Origin: Candidatus Angelobacter sp. Gp1-AA117
GTDB lineage: Bacteria; Acidobacteriota; Terriglobia; Terriglobales; Acidobacteriaceae
Assembly: GCA_003223515.1 (NCBI GenBank)
Contig: QHVI01000030.1
Span: 62,001 to 126,000 of the forward strand
Length of the DNA: 64,000 nucleotides
Direction: 5' to 3'
The notes under the pieces were generated by a model. That model was not told the origin of the DNA. It did not search any database and was given only the letters and a program-made list of their open reading frames with translations. Positions 59,769 through 64,000 of this stretch are shown in pieces. The translations under genes were made by a program, and so were the position numbers. The first letter of the stretch is position 1. Each line of letters begins with the position of its first letter.

Positions 59769-62282
59769 ATGGCAGTTTCTTCGCGAAAGAAAACCGTTCT
59801 CGCGCTTCTTCTCACGCTTGCGTTGGGCATCTTCGTGCCCCCTAACGTCAATGGCACCCGTTTCAGCAAGCGGCTGGCATCAAGCCTGAGCAATGCGCTG
59901 GGCCGCCAGGTGAAAATCGGTTCGGTGAAGTTTCGCCTGCTGCCGCGTCCCGGCTTTGATCTTTATGATTTCCAGGTACTCGACGATCCCAACTTCAGCG
60001 CTGAGCCTCTGCTCCTGTGCGGGCAGGTCACAGCCGACGTGCGCCTCACCTCGCTATGGCAGGGACGTCTGGAGATCGCCAATCTCAAACTGCAAAACGC
60101 TACAGACCGCACCCCGCCCAGCCTGAATCTCGTCTATCGTGATGGCCACTGGAATCTTGAGTGGCTGCTGGTGCGTGCCGAGCAGGTGCCCACAGCGCCT
60201 ACAGACAAGAAGCGGGCCGAGCAACGTCCGCGCTTTCCTTACATAGAAGCAGATGCAGGCCGCATCAACGTAAAAGTTGGCCTGGAGAAGAAACCGTACG
60301 CGCTTACCAATACTGACTTTGCTTTGTGGCTGCCTGCTGAAGACCACTGGCATGTTCGCCTCGAAGGCCGTCCGGTTCGTACGGACATGAATCTCAGCGA
60401 CACCGGCACGATTAAGATCGAGGGCGACCTGAAGCGTTCTTCCGATCTGCACGAAACGCCGGTGAAGATGCAGTTTTTCTGGCGTGACGCCCAACTTGGT
60501 CAACTCACCAGCCTGGTTCTCGGCCAGGATCGGGGTTGGCGCGGTGGACTGAACTTAAATGTCCAGCTCTTCGGTTCGCTTACTGATATGCATATGGTTG
60601 CAGATGCAGGTCTTGAGAGCCTGCGCCGGTATGACATTGATCGTAACTCGATGCCCGGCTTGCACACTCGTTGTCTGGGTGAATACCTCCAGGGCCTGCT
60701 AGATTTCAACTGCAGCCTGCCTCTTGAGAATGGCAGCGTAAAACTGGCGGGCAAATTCTCCCTGAGCGCACCTAGTGATTATCAGATGTCGATTGCCGCT
60801 CAGCGGGTCCCACTTTCAGTCCTGGCCGTCTTTGCGCGTCACGCCAAGCGCACTCTTCCCGACGATCTGGAAGCCTCCGGCACCCTCGATGCAGATTTTT
60901 CCTTTGCAAATCATCAATGGGCGGGAAATGGAGACACATCTCCATTTTCGCTGCGGTCCGCGGTCGCCGCACAGCCGGTTCAAGTGAGCGCCATCCACTT
61001 TCATGCAGGAATCCCGGAAGAATCGGGCCAGCAGCCTGCAAAGAAGAAGCGCGTTGCCAAAGTCCCGGCACAAATCGCCCCTGTTGCATTCATCGTTGAT
61101 CCCTTCACGATTAGGGCCGGCGCCGGAGCGCCACTTCATGCTCAGGCTAATTTGACGGCAACCGGCTATGAGATAGAAACACAGGGAGCTGCACCGCTTG
61201 AGAGAATGATTGAGTTGGGAAAAATCAGCGGATTCCGGTCACGCATCAGCAATACCACTGGAAGCGCTGACTTCAATGTGAACATGAATGGAGTGTGGGC
61301 GGGCTTCGCACCCTCTCATCTCGGAGGCACGGCGCACCTGCGCGACGTGACCGCCTCCATTCCTGGCATCAGACAGCATCTTCTGCTTGAATCGGGCGTA
61401 CAGTTCACTGATGAAGCCGTTGTGCTGAGCAACATTACCGCGCGTTTTGAGCGCCTGCCTTTTGGGCTGAGCGGCTCTGTGAGCTCTCCCGTGAACTGCG
61501 CATCAGAAACCCCCTGTCCCATACAGTTTGACTTGCATGCCGATTCTTTTGGCGCCGCCGAGTTCGCCCGGCTTATGGGCATGGATCAGAAAAACTGGAA
61601 ATTGCCTTTCCTTTCAGCCTCCGAAAAATTACCGGACTTCCGCGCCGCAGGCACATTCTCTGCGGACACATTCGACCTTGCCAAACTGGCCATGGAAAAA
61701 TTCTCCGCGCATGTGGAGATTGGCGACCATGCGCTGCTGGTCAGCCGCATCAATGCCCGGGTGGCTGGAGGCACAACCCAGGGCGACTGGTCCGCGGACT
61801 GGAGCACATCGCCGGTACGCTACAGCGGAAGTGGAATACTTACCGGAGTCGCGCCCGACCATCTAGGCATTCCCATGCTGGCCTCATGGATTACCGGCAA
61901 AGCTAACCTGAAGTATTCTCTGAAATTCAGCGGCCTCAACGGCCCAGACATGCTGGCCAGCGCCACCGGGCAGGCGGACTTTGCTGTGACCAATGGAATC
62001 TCGCAGGCGGTGGCCCTTGAGGGATCAAAACCCACGCGCTTTCAGAATTTTCAGGGCGCTTGCGCGCTCGATAGCGGACTTTTAAGTTTCAGTTCAGGCA
62101 AATTAAGAGCAGAGAACCGCATCTATGAGATTAGTGGGAGTGTATCCCTCGCCGACAAGCAGGCAAAACTAAAGGTTAGCGGCAGCGCTACGCAATGGGA
62201 GATCACCGGCGCGCTCGATAACCCCAATGTTGCTGCCCAGCGTCTCACGGCACAGGACATTCCCGCCCATACTCAGCAATAA
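59769..62282 (+). CDS. AsmA-family protein
   Basis: The 837-residue protein has an N-terminal membrane anchor (LALLLTLALGIFVPPNV) and then the AsmA/repeating beta-groove layout: IGSVKFRLLPRPGFDLYDFQ, ADVRLTSLWQGRLEIANLKL, FAPSHLGGTAHLRDVTASIP and the C-terminal domain GSVSLADKQAKLKVSGSATQ. The AsmA clan is tied to lipid transport and outer-membrane assembly. Its stop overlaps the next gene's start (TAATG). Confidence 0.9.
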   Translation: MAVSSRKKTVLALLLTLALGIFVPPNVNGTRFSKRLASSLSNALGRQVKIGSVKFRLLPRPGFDLYDFQVLDDPNFSAEPLLLCGQVTADVRLTSLWQGRLEIANLKLQNATDRTPPSLNLVYRDGHWNLEWLLVRAEQVPTAPTDKKRAEQRPRFPYIEADAGRINVKVGLEKKPYALTNTDFALWLPAEDHWHVRLEGRPVRTDMNLSDTGTIKIEGDLKRSSDLHETPVKMQFFWRDAQLGQLTSLVLGQDRGWRGGLNLNVQLFGSLTDMHMVADAGLESLRRYDIDRNSMPGLHTRCLGEYLQGLLDFNCSLPLENGSVKLAGKFSLSAPSDYQMSIAAQRVPLSVLAVFARHAKRTLPDDLEASGTLDADFSFANHQWAGNGDTSPFSLRSAVAAQPVQVSAIHFHAGIPEESGQQPAKKKRVAKVPAQIAPVAFIVDPFTIRAGAGAPLHAQANLTATGYEIETQGAAPLERMIELGKISGFRSRISNTTGSADFNVNMNGVWAGFAPSHLGGTAHLRDVTASIPGIRQHLLLESGVQFTDEAVVLSNITARFERLPFGLSGSVSSPVNCASETPCPIQFDLHADSFGAAEFARLMGMDQKNWKLPFLSASEKLPDFRAAGTFSADTFDLAKLAMEKFSAHVEIGDHALLVSRINARVAGGTTQGDWSADWSTSPVRYSGSGILTGVAPDHLGIPMLASWITGKANLKYSLKFSGLNGPDMLASATGQADFAVTNGISQAVALEGSKPTRFQNFQGACALDSGLLSFSSGKLRAENRIYEISGSVSLADKQAKLKVSGSATQWEITGALDNPNVAAQRLTAQDIPAHTQQ

Positions 62283-62848
62283 TGAAAATCCTGGTCACCA
62301 TTCTGGTTCTTCTTGCCTGCGCCGTATGCATGCCTGCGCAGCAGCACCGCCTTGCCGATAGCGCACAGCAGAAGCTGAATCATATCGTCCAGAACGGCCA
62401 GGCAGCCAGGCCTGACCCGAATCCCACCGTGCTGACGGAAGATGAAATCAATGACTACTTTGCCGCGGGACGAGTCGTACTTCCTCAGGGCGTGAAGAAG
62501 GTCTCATTTAAGGGACAATCAGGCGTGGTCACCACTTTTGCAGTCATCGATTTCGACGAGATCAAGCAGGGGCAGCACACTTCCAATCCTCTGCTTTCCA
62601 TGTTCAATGGGACGCACAATGTAGATATCGAAGCTGATGCCGTCGGTACGGCGGGAAAGGGCAAAGTACACGTCCGCACCGTGACCCTGGACGGAATTGA
62701 AGTCCCGAAGATGGCGCTGGAGTACTTCGTAAACAAATACATCAAACCCAAATATCCCAACCTGGGCATAGATTCCGAATTCCAGCTTCCCAACAAAATC
62801 GACGCGGCCACAGTCGGATATCACAAGCTCACCGTCACCCAGAAATAG
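62282..62848 (+). CDS. Small secreted hypothetical protein (188 aa)
   Basis: The ATG overlaps the AsmA stop by one base. A signal peptide (LVTILVLLACAVCMPAQQ) precedes a beta-rich domain (VLTEDEINDYFAAGRVVLPQ, GVVTTFAVIDFDEIKQGQ, KVHVRTVTLDGIEVPKMALE). No family was recognised. Coupling to the AsmA-family gene suggests a role in envelope lipid or polymer handling. Confidence 0.8.
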   Translation: MKILVTILVLLACAVCMPAQQHRLADSAQQKLNHIVQNGQAARPDPNPTVLTEDEINDYFAAGRVVLPQGVKKVSFKGQSGVVTTFAVIDFDEIKQGQHTSNPLLSMFNGTHNVDIEADAVGTAGKGKVHVRTVTLDGIEVPKMALEYFVNKYIKPKYPNLGIDSEFQLPNKIDAATVGYHKLTVTQK

Positions 62849-63359
62849 TACTCAGCACTCAGCCCCTGAACATCCTCATCTATCTCAACCTTCGCAGAGG
62901 ACGCAAGAAGGAAGGTTAAAAACTATAGAAGCGCAATCTCGTTGTGCTTTCACTCAAGTTATCTGAGAACATTCTGCCGCGCAGCCGAGGGCGGCTAATG
63001 TCACTTACTTAAGACAATTTAGCCTGATTGTGTCGCCCCTAACGGGGCTCTGTTCTTCAATCTAACCTTTTCCCACGTCTTCCGACGTGGGCTCAATAAT
63101 CACGCGCCTCCGGCGCTCGGCTTATCGTGACCTTTTCTGCGCTCTTTCCCAAGCTGTTGAGCAGTCCCATGCTTAAGTAAGTGGCATTAGCCGAGGGCGG
63201 CTACGCTCCACAAGATTTTTTTTGCTTTCCTTTGCGCCCTTCGCGTCCTTTGCGGTTCATTCGGATCATGTCGCAATTTATGCTCGATCCAGAACAGTTA
63301 ATCCCGCCGCAAAGGCGTGCTTAAGCCCGTATCATCTCCACCCGCTGTGGATGCTGCTT
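62849..63359. repeat. Repeat-rich spacer with MITE-like element
   Basis: No gene is called. The spacer holds the element 62997-63188, a degenerate CCTCTGCG-type array at 62895 and 63226-63260, and the inverted copy of the 10501-10560 repeat (63061-63120), which lies inside the element. An open frame at 63222 has no credible signals. Confidence 0.75.
62997..63188. mobile_element. MITE-like element with 14-bp target duplication
   Basis: The ends AATGTCACTTACTTAAG (62997-63013) and CTTAAGTAAGTGGCATT (63172-63188) are inverted repeats with one mismatch in 17. They are abutted by perfect 14-bp direct repeats AGCCGAGGGCGGCT (62983-62996 and 63189-63202), as expected for a target-site duplication. 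The 192-bp element has no open frame and must use a transposase in trans. Confidence 0.8.
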
Positions 63360-64000
63360 TCACTTCACAAATTTTGGCTTCTCCCCCTTGCTCCACGGAT
63401 CATATTCACGGGCAAAGCGCACACGGTCTGAAATGGGAGGATGGTTCCAGTACCAGATCACCGCCAGGCGGCTCGGATAAGGATAATCCAGGCTCATCTC
63501 ACCCAGCATCTGAAATGAATGCGCAGCCGCCTCCTGCGGATCAGGATTGATGCCATGCGTGACCTCCAGTCCATAGATATCGGCCTCATGTTCCACGTGG
63601 CGGCTGATCGTGTTCCCAATCGGTTCAGCAATAAAGCCGAGGATCCCGAACAGCAGAAGAAGCATTGGCACAGCAGCCCAGTCGCCGAGTTCGCGAATAT
63701 GCCAGCGCTGCTGGGAACGAGGCAGAAACCACTTGCATAGACGGTAAAGAACATAGAAGCCAAGCAGCAGCCCCAGTGATCCAAGAATGATTCCCTGGAT
63801 TATATGATTCAGCACGTAGTGCCCCATCTCATGACCGAAGACAAACAGCGTTTCCGGAATCGTCATCTTCTGAATGGTGTTGTCCCATACCACCACGCGC
63901 TTCGAAGCACCGAAGCCGGTGACATAGGCGTTCAGTGTGGTGACTTTCCGGCTGGCATCCATCTCGTACATTCGATCGCGCGGTATGCTGAGCCCGCCGC
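63360..64000 (-). CDS. M48-family zinc metalloprotease, 5' end outside window
   Basis: The frame is open to the right edge, so the start (and probably an N-terminal membrane domain) is missing. It carries the HExxH motif as FVFGHEMGHYVLNHII, two hydrophobic segments (GIILGSLGLLLGFYVLY and VPMLLLLFGILGFIAEPI) and the third ligand in VEHEADIYGLEVTHG. This is the Ste24/HtpX-like group of membrane proteases for quality control or peptide processing. An internal ATG at 63971 is not the likely start, because codons before it still read as protein (SIPRDR). Confidence 0.92.
   Translation of the reverse strand, partial: GGLSIPRDRMYEMDASRKVTTLNAYVTGFGASKRVVVWDNTIQKMTIPETLFVFGHEMGHYVLNHIIQGIILGSLGLLLGFYVLYRLCKWFLPRSQQRWHIRELGDWAAVPMLLLLFGILGFIAEPIGNTISRHVEHEADIYGLEVTHGINPDPQEAAAHSFQMLGEMSLDYPYPSRLAVIWYWNHPPISDRVRFAREYDPWSKGEKPKFVK

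Noticed and set aside
63222-63431. Small + strand frame before the M48 gene
   Set aside because: It consists largely of CCTTTGCG repeat units and antisense of the protease gene.

Overview
The window looks like chromosome from a member of the Acidobacteriota, probably class Terriglobia. Supporting signs are a complete tolQRA-tolB-pal-cpoB operon, a gamma-alpha fused 2-oxoacid:ferredoxin oxidoreductase, many secreted proteins ending their signal peptide in Ala-Gln, and spacers full of dispersed hairpin repeats of the 'CCTCTGCGT' kind. The taxonomic call is inferred from gene content and style, not from a marker gene. Both edge genes are cut by the window.

Layout. 1-2.0 kb: membrane protein, ECF sigma factor and zinc-binding anti-sigma factor. 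2.3-4.0 kb: recN. 4.8-9.9 kb: the Tol-Pal envelope operon. 9.9-18.3 kb: a [2Fe-2S] protein, korAB, two regulators or hypotheticals, a DapA-family lyase and a membrane gene pair. 19-21.7 kb: a Xre/ParS-RES toxin-antitoxin pair and a beta-propeller protein. 22.1-31.15 kb: a genomic island in the 3' end of tRNA-Pro(TGG). It is bounded by two 49-50 bp copies of the tRNA 3' end and has a third copy inside. It carries a tyrosine integrase, small helix-turn-helix genes, a broken DUF3987-like ATPase, a Xre + GIY-YIG nuclease pair and, between the two distal att copies, a VWA protein.

31-45 kb: a SHOCT membrane protein, a DUF3631 ATPase behind a near-consensus promoter, and a membrane-anchored redoxin whose reactive cysteine codon is TGA followed by a bacterial SECIS-like hairpin (probable selenoprotein). 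A promoter-plus-hairpin small-RNA candidate follows, then hfq-hflX, an aminotransferase, an unusual phosphoribosyltransferase/kinase-like fusion, an SH3 lipoprotein, an M28 peptidase and proline dehydrogenase. 45-53 kb: a Xre regulator, an HD hydrolase, and a minus-strand run with leucine/acyl-CoA catabolism genes (carboxyltransferase, HMG-CoA lyase, enoyl-CoA hydratase), a thioesterase, hutH and an SseB-like protein. 53.7-62.8 kb: two TPR genes, rnc, two lepB paralogues, a DUF72 protein, an AsmA-family protein and a small secreted protein. An M48 protease gene runs off the right edge.

The strongest candidates for something undescribed are the UGA-containing redoxin at 33.9-34.7 kb, the three-att-site island, the Xre/GIY-YIG pair with palindromic operators at its start, and two MITE-like elements sharing one terminal repeat and inserted in the same REP-like target.
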